From contig CAJURZ010000008.1 of the NCBI GenBank assembly GCA_910588905.1, positions 1-64,000 of the forward strand: a stretch of DNA of 64,000 nucleotides. The letters run 5' to 3'. The stretch comes from an uncultured Eggerthellaceae bacterium. GTDB lineage: Bacteria > Actinomycetota > Coriobacteriia > Coriobacteriales > Eggerthellaceae. The notes below the pieces were generated by a model that was given only the letters and a program-made list of their open reading frames with translations, made no database searches and was not told where the DNA came from. Positions within the stretch are counted from its first letter, which is position 1. Each line of letters begins with the position of its first letter. Shown here one piece after another: positions 8,339 to 15,040 of the stretch. A program made the translations under genes and the position numbers.

Positions 8339-9856
8339 CTACGAATTCGAAGCGTAGGTGTTCTTGTCCTTCAGCATGACATCATGAGCGCCGCCCTCGA
8401 TGATGGATGTGCTGGAGACCACCGTGAGCTTCGCCTTCTCTTGCAGCTCTGGGATGGTGAGCGCACCGCAGTTGCACATGGTGCTCTTCACCTTGGAGAG
8501 CGTGATGTCAACGTTGTCCTTCAGGGAGCCAGCGTAGGGTACGTAGGAATCCACACCCTCTTCGAAGCTCATGCCCTTCTTGTCTCCGCCCAGGTCATAC
8601 CGTTGCCAGTTGCGGGCCCGTGCGCTGCCTTCGCCCCAGTACTCCTTCATATAGGAGCCGTTCACCATCACGCGGTTGGAGGGGCTCTCGTCGAAGCGGG
8701 CGAAGTACCTGCCCAGCATCACGAAGTCAGAGCCCATGGCCAGCGCCAGGGAGATATGGTGGTCATAGACGATGCCGCCATCAGAGCAGATGGGGATGTA
8801 CACACCCGTTTCCTGGAACCACTCGTCCCGAGCCTTCGCCACTTCGATGACCGCCGTGGCCTGACCGCGGCCAATGCCCTTCGTTTCCCGAGTGATGCAG
8901 ATGGAGCCGCCACCGATACCGATCTTGATGAAATCGGCGCCGTGCTCAGCCAGGAAGCGGAAGCCTTCGCGATCGACCACATTGCCCGCGCCCACCTTGA
9001 CCGTGTCGCCGTAGCGTTCGCGGATCCACTCCAGCGTCAGGCGCTGCCAGTCCGAATAACCTTCGGAAGAATCGATGCACAGGGCATCCACCCCGGCCTC
9101 CACCAGAGCAGGAACGCGCTCAGCGTAGTCACGGGTGTTGATGCCCGCGCCCACCATGTAGCGCTTGTGAGCATCCAGCAGCTCATCCGGGTTGGATTTG
9201 TGGGAGTCATAGTCCTTACGGAACACGAGGGCTACCAGATGATCGGCGTCATTGACGATGGGCAGGCAATTGAGCTTGTTCTCCCAGATGATGTCGTTGG
9301 CCACCTTGAGGGAGGTGTCTTCTGGTGCTACCACCATCTTCTCACGGGGGGTCATGAAGCTGCTGACCTTGTCATCGATATCCATGCGCGAAACGCGGTA
9401 ATCCCGAGAGGTGACGATACCCAGTAGCTTCCCATGGCTGGTGCCGTCGTCCGTCACCGGCATGGTAGAGAAGCCGTGCTCCTCCTTGAGGCGTATGACG
9501 TCAGCCAGGTTCATCTCGGGGGAAAGATTGACGTCTGAGGTGACGAAACCGGCTTTGTAGTCTTTCACGCGGCGCACCATGGCCGCCTCGTCTTCTATGG
9601 ATTGGGAACCGTAGATGAACGAAAGGCCGCCCTCTGTAGCCAGAGCCACAGCCATGCGATCATCAGACACAGACTGCATGATGGCAGAGACCATGGGGAT
9701 GGAAAGAGAGAGCGGGCACTCTTCCTGACCCTTCTTGTATTTCACCAAAGGGGTCTTCAAGGAGACTTTGGCGGGGACACACGTTTCAGGAGAATAACCA
9801 GGGACGAGCAGGTATTCGTTGAATGTGCGTGATGGTTCGTCAAAATAGTAAGCCAT
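8339..9856 (-). CDS. guaB: Inosine-5'-monophosphate dehydrogenase
   Basis: It has 505 residues and oxidises IMP to XMP with NAD+, the committed step of GTP synthesis. A TIM barrel carries two CBS domains inserted at about residues 100-220. The catalytic loop is GIGGGSICITRETKGIG with Cys320, and the mobile flap has the Arg-Tyr pair in RARNWQRYDLGG. The flap, the VDSYVPYAG region and the end STMCNCGALTIPEL closely match what I remember of Tritrichomonas foetus IMPDH (catalytic Cys319), more than the E. coli or human type (GPGSICTT). The frame stays open to 10018, but the ATG at 9856 has GGGGGA upstream and a TATAAT 35-40 bp away. Confidence 0.95.
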   Translation of the reverse strand: MAYYFDEPSRTFNEYLLVPGYSPETCVPAKVSLKTPLVKYKKGQEECPLSLSIPMVSAIMQSVSDDRMAVALATEGGLSFIYGSQSIEDEAAMVRRVKDYKAGFVTSDVNLSPEMNLADVIRLKEEHGFSTMPVTDDGTSHGKLLGIVTSRDYRVSRMDIDDKVSSFMTPREKMVVAPEDTSLKVANDIIWENKLNCLPIVNDADHLVALVFRKDYDSHKSNPDELLDAHKRYMVGAGINTRDYAERVPALVEAGVDALCIDSSEGYSDWQRLTLEWIRERYGDTVKVGAGNVVDREGFRFLAEHGADFIKIGIGGGSICITRETKGIGRGQATAVIEVAKARDEWFQETGVYIPICSDGGIVYDHHISLALAMGSDFVMLGRYFARFDESPSNRVMVNGSYMKEYWGEGSARARNWQRYDLGGDKKGMSFEEGVDSYVPYAGSLKDNVDITLSKVKSTMCNCGALTIPELQEKAKLTVVSSTSIIEGGAHDVMLKDKNTYASNS

Positions 9857-9890
9857 GATTCCCCCAGCTCCTCGATGCCAACGTGGTGTC

Positions 9891-9896
9891 ATTATA
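9891..9896 (-). promoter_or_regulatory. -10 box of guaB promoter
   Basis: A perfect TATAAT on the minus strand at 9896-9891 lies 35-40 bp before the chosen guaB ATG (9856). It supports that start and a leader of about 30 nt. The -35 is not obvious. Confidence 0.6.
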
Positions 9897-10060
9897 TAGT
9901 AGCCATTCTCCTTGCGTTCATGACCGATAATGGCCACCCGTGGAATCCTACGAAGGTATCCGGACGTGCCATTGATGGTGACTGTCAGCATCCAACGTGC
10001 AACACCAAGCGGATCCACGATCAGCTCTTATGGAATCCCCAAGGGGTCACGCCTCGCACA

Positions 10061-10101
10061 GGCATATGTTGCGCGAAGATCACGCGCAACATATGCCTGC
10101 C
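10061..10101. repeat. Long perfect inverted repeat, 17 bp arms (second palindrome family)
   Basis: The arms CAGGCATATGTTGCGCG and CGCGCAACATATGCCTG are perfect complements around a 7 nt centre AAGATCA. The inner part, TTGCGCG-AAGrTCA-CGCGCAA, recurs at 10203-10225. It differs from the GTAG-type REP palindromes. Confidence 0.85.
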
Positions 10102-10130
10102 GTACAGGGTTACCCCGAGTGCCACGCTGG

Positions 10131-10154
10131 GCGGACCACGGTCCGCCCCTACGA
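10131..10154 (+). repeat. REP-like palindrome
   Basis: A single copy with core GGACCACGGTCC and foot CCCCTAC. The following spacer (gacaacctgtcatgcatc) resembles the spacers after copies at 10859 and 30058. Confidence 0.85.
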
Positions 10155-10202
10155 CAACCTGTCATGCATCTATGTTGGAACGCGCAGCATTTGAATATGC
10201 GT

Positions 10203-10225
10203 TGCGCGAAGGTCACGCGCAACAT
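10203..10225. repeat. Second copy of the TTGCGCG inverted repeat
   Basis: GTTGCGCG and CGCGCAAC are 8 bp arms around AAGGTCA, the same inner unit as at 10061-10101 but with shorter arms. Confidence 0.75.
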
Positions 10226-10284
10226 TTTCATTGCGGTACTAGCCGGGTAACCTGCCGTATAGGGTTCATCCGGGTGTTACAGGA

Positions 10285-10429
10285 GGGCTGATCACGATCA
10301 GCCCCCTACGGAACATGGTTCATCCAGGTGACATGCACAGTTGGTTTTCGTAGGGGTCGAACGTGTTCGACCCAACGCCATAACCCGGAGAATGCAACAT
10401 CACCCGTAGGGGCCGAGCTGGCTCGGCCC
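10285..10429. repeat. Three REP-like palindromes
   Basis: Copies lie at 10285-10309 (+, core GATCACGATC, one extra C before CTAC), 10350-10373 (-, core GAACGTGTTC) and 10406-10429 (-, core GAGCTGGCTC). All keep the CCCTAC/GTAGGG foot; the stems vary with compensation. Confidence 0.85.
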
Positions 10430-10483
10430 GAACCCGTTACACCCCAGAAAACCATACTTCCCGTTCCGGTCACAACCCTTAAC

Positions 10484-10503
10484 CCCGCTGCGTAAGCAGC
10501 GGG
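10484..10503. repeat. Perfect 8 bp hairpin
   Basis: CCCGCTGC and GCAGCGGG flank the loop GTAA. No T-run follows on either strand, so it is not an obvious terminator. Confidence 0.6.
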
Positions 10504-10566
10504 AATAGTTAGGCGGCGGTTATGCGTTGCTTATCAGAGAGCCTCATACGCCGCGCATCCTCCCCC

Positions 10567-10591
10567 GTAGGGGTCGAACGTGTTCGACCCC
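10567..10591 (-). repeat. REP-like palindrome
   Basis: A minus-oriented copy, GTAGGGG followed by core TCGAACGTGTTCGA and cccc. The core is identical to the copies at 8294 and 10350. Confidence 0.85.
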
Positions 10592-10858
10592 CCCGCCGTC
10601 CAGGATGACACCCTCGCGCGAAGCGCGATACCGCGGCGAAAAGCCGCCCGCAGTGGTGATGCGGACCCGGAAGGTCTCATCAACAGTGCGGTGAGGATTT
10701 TTATTGTTACACGGGGACCGCTCTTCCCCGTGAGGGGTTGAGGCCGATTCCGCAGGCCGAGAAAAGCGTGATATAAGCGAAGCATCACGTCTTTTCGAAA
10801 GCCAAGGCCTAAGGCCGAATGCCCCTTGCGGGGAGGGTGTTATCCCCAGCATAAGAGC
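10592..10858. other. Hairpin-dense unassigned block, possible structured RNA or decayed element
   Basis: This 267 bp block between REP copies holds several short perfect hairpins: GCGGC/GCCGC around GAAAA (10633-10647) and CACGGGGA/TCCCCGTG around 7 nt (10710-10732), plus GGCC-rich and CCCC/CGGGG inverted repeats near 10745-10830. One AT-rich stretch (ggatttttattgttac, 10696-10711) lies inside. I do not recognise SRP, tmRNA, RNase P or 6S motifs. A minus-strand reading frame of 123 codons crosses it and the adjoining REP copies but is low complexity (Arg/Ser/Pro-rich), so I do not call it a gene. Confidence 0.35.
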
Positions 10859-10928
10859 GGGCGGATCCAGATCCGCCCCTACACACAACCATGCATGTAG
10901 CCCCGGGCCGACCATGGTCGGCCCCTAC
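10859..10928 (+). repeat. Two REP-like palindromes forming a composite unit
   Basis: Copies lie at 10859-10882 (core GATCCAGATC) and 10905-10928 (core GACCATGGTC), both plus-oriented. The spacer acacaaccatgcatgtagcc and the trailer gagcaa are nearly identical to those of the pair at 30058-30127, so a two-palindrome unit of about 75 bp exists at both sites. Confidence 0.88.
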
Positions 10929-10954
10929 GAGCAAACGAACGTGAGAGCCGATTC

Positions 10955-12358
10955 CTAGGAGCAGCGCAAGAAGGCCTCGTACCCACGTTTTGCTTCGTAG
11001 ATATCCGCCTTACTGGTAACCTCCCAAGGACTATGCATGGAAAGCACCGGAACACCAGAATCGATGACATCCATGCCATAGCGCGCCGGGATATAGGCAA
11101 TGGTGCCACCGCCCCCAGCATCCACGCGTCCCAATTCAGCTGTCTGGAACACAACGCCAGCCTCATCCATCACCCGGCGAATGTGAGCCAGGTACTCTGC
11201 ACGAGCATCGTTGGAGCCGCTCTTGCCGCGGGCGCCAGTGTATTTGTTGAACACCAAGCCACACCCCAGATAGGCAGAATTCTTGGACTCGAAGACGCTC
11301 TCATAGGCCGGATCCACTCCGGCGGACACGTCTGAGGAGAGCATCCGACAGCGGCTGAGCGCCCGCCGCAGGGCAAGCTCTCCCGTCTCGCCCGCCAAAG
11401 CCATGACCTCGGCGAAGGTATTCTCGAAGAAGGCGGATTCCATGCCCGTTGCCCCCACGCTGCCGATCTCTTCCTTGTCCACCAGGATGCAGACAGCAGT
11501 CCGCTCAAGGACGCGGTCCGCCTGAGCCAGCTGGGCCAGCAAAGAGGTATAGGCGCACACCCTGTCATCCTGACCGTAGCCGATGACCATGCTGCGGTCG
11601 AAGCCCAGATCACGGGCTGCACCGGCGGGCACCACTTCCAATTCGGCCGAGAGGAAGTCTTCTTCTACGATGCCGTACTTCTCTGTGAGCAGACCCAGGG
11701 TGAACGTGCGGACCGGGTCCTTCTCCTCCTGAGCGGTGTCCCCTTCTGCCAGGGCACGCTGGTTTCCGATGAGGACGTCTAAGTCCTCACCCTCCACCAC
11801 CTCAGAACCCTTCTTCTCCATCTGCTTGGCCCCAAGGTGAGGCAGGAGGTCCGTCACGCAGAACACCGGATCAGCTGGATCGTCCCCGATGCTCACAGGC
11901 ACTACGCTGCCATCCGTCTTCGCCACCACACCCCGCAATCCCAGCGGAATGGCCACCCACTGGTATTTCTTGATGCCGCCGTAATAGTGGGTGTCCAGCA
12001 GGGTGAAACCATCCTTCTCATAGAGCGGGTTCTGCTTCACATCCAGTCGAGGGGAATCGATATGCGCCCCCAGGATGTTCGCCCCTTCCTCCAGCTTGGC
12101 CGTGCCCAACTGCATCAGCATGACGGCCTTGCCATGGGAAGTGGCGTAGATCTTGCTGCCTGCCTTCAGCGTCTCCCCGGACGCAATGGCCTCTTCCAGG
12201 GAGAGATACCCGGCCGCCTCTGCTGCAGCTACCGCAGCCGCACAGCATTCCCGCTCAGTCTTGTTCGCTGTGATGAAGGCCTTGTATCCTTCCGCAAGCT
12301 CATTCAGAGCCTCGATATCCGCCTCGGTGTATCCCTTCCATGCAGATCCTCGTTCCAT
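10955..12358 (-). CDS. apeB: M18-family metalloaminopeptidase (aspartyl aminopeptidase-like)
   Basis: It has 467 residues. M18 enzymes are cytosolic dodecameric di-zinc aminopeptidases that remove N-terminal residues, often acidic ones. Metal and catalytic motifs are in place: ILGAHIDSPRLDVK (His-x-Asp), ILVDKEEIGSVGATGM (tandem Glu), SSDVSAGVDP, and a C-terminal His in VLSMHSPWEV. The frame starts at an ATG (12358) and ends at a TAG just inside the repeat-rich gap. It is transcribed alone, divergent from the rubrerythrin gene. The symbol is by family; exact specificity is inferred. Confidence 0.93.
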   Translation of the reverse strand: MERGSAWKGYTEADIEALNELAEGYKAFITANKTERECCAAAVAAAEAAGYLSLEEAIASGETLKAGSKIYATSHGKAVMLMQLGTAKLEEGANILGAHIDSPRLDVKQNPLYEKDGFTLLDTHYYGGIKKYQWVAIPLGLRGVVAKTDGSVVPVSIGDDPADPVFCVTDLLPHLGAKQMEKKGSEVVEGEDLDVLIGNQRALAEGDTAQEEKDPVRTFTLGLLTEKYGIVEEDFLSAELEVVPAGAARDLGFDRSMVIGYGQDDRVCAYTSLLAQLAQADRVLERTAVCILVDKEEIGSVGATGMESAFFENTFAEVMALAGETGELALRRALSRCRMLSSDVSAGVDPAYESVFESKNSAYLGCGLVFNKYTGARGKSGSNDARAEYLAHIRRVMDEAGVVFQTAELGRVDAGGGGTIAYIPARYGMDVIDSGVPVLSMHSPWEVTSKADIYEAKRGYEAFLRCS

Positions 12359-12452
12359 GCTCCGGTTCCTTTCTGCCTTTCCTTGGGGCGATGCCCTGCA
12401 TTCTCGCTCCCTTTTATATCAAAGCGTAACGTGATTCGATACCTCTTGTATC

Positions 12453-12458
12453 TATAAT
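12453..12458 (+). promoter_or_regulatory. -10 box of rubrerythrin promoter
   Basis: A perfect TATAAT lies 58 bp before the rubrerythrin ATG, in an AT-richer stretch. The matching -35 (gtgatt, 16 bp upstream) is weak, which would fit activator or oxidative-stress control. Confidence 0.55.
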
Positions 12459-12515
12459 ACTCAGAGCGCTCTCAGACAGAGCGTAGGTATTCCTCACCAT
12501 CCAAAGGAGAACACC

Positions 12516-13130
12516 ATGACCATGAAAGTACGCGATGTAACCCCTACTGCTGAGAACTCCACTAACTTCAACATCGTCCCTGACGTTGAGACCGTGGTGG
12601 GGACCACCCTCGACAACCTGAAGTCGGCCGTCGCTGGCGAGACCGGGGCCAGCGCCAAGTACGCTGAGTTCTCACGCCTGGCGAAGGAAGCTGGCTACGA
12701 CCAGATCTCCCGCCAGTTCGCTGCCACCAGCGCTGCCGAGCAGATCCACATCAAGCTGGAAGTGGCTGAGATCCAGAAGAAGGAGCCTGACTACGTGCCG
12801 CCCGAGGCCCCCTCGGCCACTGGCTTCCAGACGGACATCAACCTGATCAGCGGTGCCATGGGTGAGATCTATGAGACCTCTGATATGTACCCGAACTTCA
12901 TCAAGGTGGCCATCGACGAAGGAGAAACCGGTGCCGAGCTGGTCTTCACCCGCGCGAAGCTGGCCGAAGCCGTCCATGCCGAGCTGTACATGGATGCGTA
13001 CAACAACATCGACGCCCCCGATGATCGCACGTTCTACCTCTGCCCCGTGTGCGGTTATATCCACAAGGGCGATGACTTCGAGAAGTGCCCCATCTGCTTC
13101 GCACCGAAATCTGCATTCAAGGAGTTCTAA
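12516..13130 (+). CDS. rbr: Rubrerythrin
   Basis: It has 204 residues. Rubrerythrins reduce hydrogen peroxide in anaerobes with a di-iron four-helix bundle fed by a C-terminal rubredoxin centre. The bundle spans about residues 28-165 with Glu ligands in AVAGETGASAKYAEF and ATSAAEQIHIKLEV. The rubredoxin-like domain has both iron-binding pairs, LCPVCGYIHKG and CPICFAPKSAF. AAAGGAGA lies 7 bp before the ATG. It has its own promoter and a strong terminator, so it is monocistronic. Confidence 0.96.
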   Translation: MTMKVRDVTPTAENSTNFNIVPDVETVVGTTLDNLKSAVAGETGASAKYAEFSRLAKEAGYDQISRQFAATSAAEQIHIKLEVAEIQKKEPDYVPPEAPSATGFQTDINLISGAMGEIYETSDMYPNFIKVAIDEGETGAELVFTRAKLAEAVHAELYMDAYNNIDAPDDRTFYLCPVCGYIHKGDDFEKCPICFAPKSAFKEF

Positions 13131-13154
13131 GCCTTCTTGACAGATCCTTTTGCG

Positions 13155-13181
13155 AAGAGGCCCCCATCGGGGGCCTCTTTT
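13155..13181 (+). terminator. Rho-independent terminator of rubrerythrin
   Basis: An 11 bp stem (AAGAGGCCCCC / GGGGGCCTCTT, loop ATC) ends in a TTTT run, 25 bp after the stop. Confidence 0.92.
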
Positions 13182-13189
13182 CATCAAAG

Positions 13190-13571
13190 TTGACAGGAGC
13201 GCACTCAAAGGGAACGGAACCGTTTCATGCAAGAAGCGCATGAGCAACCTGATAGCAGATCAGCTTTTCAAAGGGGTCTGAGCGGCGTATCGTTGATGCG
13301 CGAAAAGGGGTTCCTCCTCCTTCCCCTTTCCCCAGTTGGGAAACCGACCCCCTAGGTTTCCTCAGGCAGCAAAGCCTCTCCCCAAGGCCTGTTGCCGCAG
13401 GTGAGCAGCTTCCCAAGCCGTCTCATCTGACCATCGCCGAAGGGTGCTTACCCCCTTGAGGCACCCTTCGGCATCCTTCTCTCTTCAGTCATTCTGGCAA
13501 CGATTCACGGATCTTGATGCTCTGCGGTCATCATTCGGCTATAACAATCGTCGAAACCAAGGAGGCGCACC
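13190..13571. other. Gap with terminator-like hairpin, possible small RNA
   Basis: No coding sequence is supported in this 380 bp gap. A TTGACA hexamer lies at 13190 but lacks a good -10. A perfect 12 bp hairpin (GCCGAAGGGTGC / GCACCCTTCGGC, 13436-13472, loop of 13) followed by ATCCTTCTCTCTTC looks like an intrinsic terminator on the plus strand, although no gene precedes it. The upstream 13300-13430 stretch is pyrimidine-rich and has internal complementarity (ggcagcaa with ttgcc). It may encode a short RNA or be the leader of the Nudix gene; I recognise no family. Confidence 0.4.
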
Positions 13572-14267
13572 ATGAAGCATGCAATCTCTACCGTCCACGA
13601 CGTTCCCCAACCCATGCTGGAAGACGTTCAGCTGTTGAGCGACGGATGGATCAAGAAATACCTGCTCACCTACCGGCAGCCTGATGGGTCCCTGTATGAA
13701 TACGAAGCGGTCTCGCGCAAAGACCCGGATGCCTATGAGGCCGCTCTGCGAGCGAACGCCGAAGGCAAGCAGCAGGCACCCGATGCCGTATGCATCGTCC
13801 CTGTGCTGCCCGATGATTCCCTGTTGCTCATCCGCGAATTCCGCTACCCCGTGAATGCTTGGGTGGTGGCTTTTCCGGCTGGCCTGATCGAGCAAGGAGA
13901 ATCACTGCAAGACTGCGTTGACCGGGAGCTGAGAGAAGAGACCGGGTTCCGCATCCGAACTGATCTGGAAGGTGATTCCCTGATAGCGCTCCCGCAATCG
14001 GGCTACTCCTCTGTGGGTATGGCAGAGGAGAACGTCCAGGTGGTCATCGCCTATGTAGAGCCAGCGGGTGAACCCCGGCTAGAGGACAGGGAGCTGATCC
14101 AGATCTTCTCCTTGCAGCGAGAGGATGCAGGCAGGTTCCTTGAGACCAATCAAGATCTCATCGGTACGCGCTGTCAGCTCTTGCTAGAATCCGTTAAGCG
14201 CACGCAGGTGCTGCGCAAGCGCCTCGAACTAGCTCAGAACCCGCTCTCATCCAAGGATTTCGCATGA
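13572..14267 (+). CDS. Nudix hydrolase, ADP-ribose pyrophosphatase-like
   Basis: It has 231 residues. Nudix enzymes hydrolyse nucleoside diphosphates linked to another moiety. The Nudix box is complete: GLIEQGESLQDCVDRELREE then TGF (GX5EX7REUXEEXGU). The upstream IREFRYPVNAWVVAFPAG is typical of the ADP-ribose/NDP-sugar subgroup. The N-terminal 70 residues form the small beta domain of that subgroup. AAGGAGG precedes the ATG at good spacing. It overlaps the phosphatase gene by ATGA, so the two form an operon. Confidence 0.9.
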   Translation: MKHAISTVHDVPQPMLEDVQLLSDGWIKKYLLTYRQPDGSLYEYEAVSRKDPDAYEAALRANAEGKQQAPDAVCIVPVLPDDSLLLIREFRYPVNAWVVAFPAGLIEQGESLQDCVDRELREETGFRIRTDLEGDSLIALPQSGYSSVGMAEENVQVVIAYVEPAGEPRLEDRELIQIFSLQREDAGRFLETNQDLIGTRCQLLLESVKRTQVLRKRLELAQNPLSSKDFA

Positions 14268-14737
14268 ACGATACTTCACCGCTGATCCGCATCCTGTTCG
14301 TCTGCCACGGCAATATCTGCCGATCGACCATGGCGGAATTCGTGTTGAAGGACATGGTGGCGAAGCGCGGGCTGACAGACCGGTTCCATATAGCATCTGC
14401 CGTCACCAGCACCGAAGAGCTCGGGAACCCCGTCTATCCCGGTACGGTCCACGTGCTGCAGGAACAGGGCATCGGCGGCTTCGAAGATAAGCGCGCCCGG
14501 CAGCTCTGCGCTGCAGATTACGATCGTTTCGACCTGCTCATAGGGATGGATAGCGCGAACATCAAGAACATGCATCGCATGCTCAAAGGCGACCCTCAGG
14601 GCAAGATCCACAAGATGATGGGATTCGCGGGAAGCGATCGTGACGTAGCCGATCCGTGGTATACCGGGGACTTCGACACCACCTATGAGGATGTTCGTGA
14701 CGGATGCACGGGGTTGCTAGGATTCCTGGGCCTCTAG
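14264..14737 (+). CDS. Low-molecular-weight protein tyrosine phosphatase
   Basis: It has 157 residues. The P-loop CHGNICRS (CX5RS) lies near residues 14-21 and the general-acid loop DPWYTGDF near 130, so the active site is complete. LMW-PTPs dephosphorylate tyrosine on protein targets, often regulating polysaccharide export or stress responses; no tyrosine kinase is in view. The start ATG overlaps the Nudix stop. The 3' end overlaps the convergent YerC-like gene by 21 bp. Confidence 0.93.
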   Translation: MNDTSPLIRILFVCHGNICRSTMAEFVLKDMVAKRGLTDRFHIASAVTSTEELGNPVYPGTVHVLQEQGIGGFEDKRARQLCAADYDRFDLLIGMDSANIKNMHRMLKGDPQGKIHKMMGFAGSDRDVADPWYTGDFDTTYEDVRDGCTGLLGFLGL

Positions 14738-15040
14738 GATATCCAAGGCCGCCTCATATCCGCCGGAGCCATAGGTGAGGCACTTGGACACCCGCGCGAT
14801 AGTAGTGGCCGAAGCTCCCGTTTGGGCCTCGATGGCCGCATAGGAGAGCCCTTGGTCCAACAAGCGCGCCACGGCGAGCCTCTGAGAGGTCTCCCGGATC
14901 TCACGGATGGTGAAGAGGTCTTCCAGGAGAGCAAAGATGGTATCCGCGTCATCAAGCTGGGCCAACACGCAAAGCAGGTCCTCTACCTCTGGCTTGCGGA
15001 TGTCCGCCCGAATGTCTTGGCCTTTGGGCTTCTCAGCCAT
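14717..15040 (-). CDS. YerC/TrpR-like helix-turn-helix protein
   Basis: It has 107 residues. It matches the YerC/YecD family, related to the Trp repressor: FTIREIRETSQRLAVARLL, then the HTH LSYAAIEAQTGASATTIARV and the conserved CLTYGSGGY. The frame is open to 15175, but the ATG at 15040 overlaps the cimA stop (ATGGCTGA) and gives the usual family length. It is the last gene of ilvE-cimA, so it may be an autogenous or amino-acid-responsive repressor; ligand unknown. Confidence 0.9.
   Translation of the reverse strand: MAEKPKGQDIRADIRKPEVEDLLCVLAQLDDADTIFALLEDLFTIREIRETSQRLAVARLLDQGLSYAAIEAQTGASATTIARVSKCLTYGSGGYEAALDILEAQES

Larger units (their letters stand above)
9897..10954. other. 1.06 kb gene-free region of repeats and hairpins
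   Basis: No convincing coding sequence is present: open frames on both strands run through palindromes and change identity with each repeat. It holds two copies of a second inverted-repeat family (10061-10101, 10203-10225), seven REP-like palindromes, a short perfect hairpin (10484-10503) and a 270 bp hairpin-rich block (10592-10858). Two partly matching stretches, tgccgtacagggttaccccg near 10100 and tgccgtatagggttcatccg near 10254, suggest local duplication. Confidence 0.7.

Noticed and set aside
10690..10740. Single CRISPR-like repeat (CCCCTCACGGGGAAGAGCGG on the minus strand)
   Set aside because: It resembles a type I-C repeat stem but occurs once, with no array or leader.
10544..10915. 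Minus-strand open frame of 123 codons in the repeat region
   Set aside because: It runs through REP copies and hairpins, is Arg/Ser/Pro-rich and lacks a ribosome-binding site.
8146..10928. CRISPR array
   Set aside because: The repeats are palindromes with varying cores and irregular spacing (22 to over 200 bp), with no constant spacers length and no cas genes.
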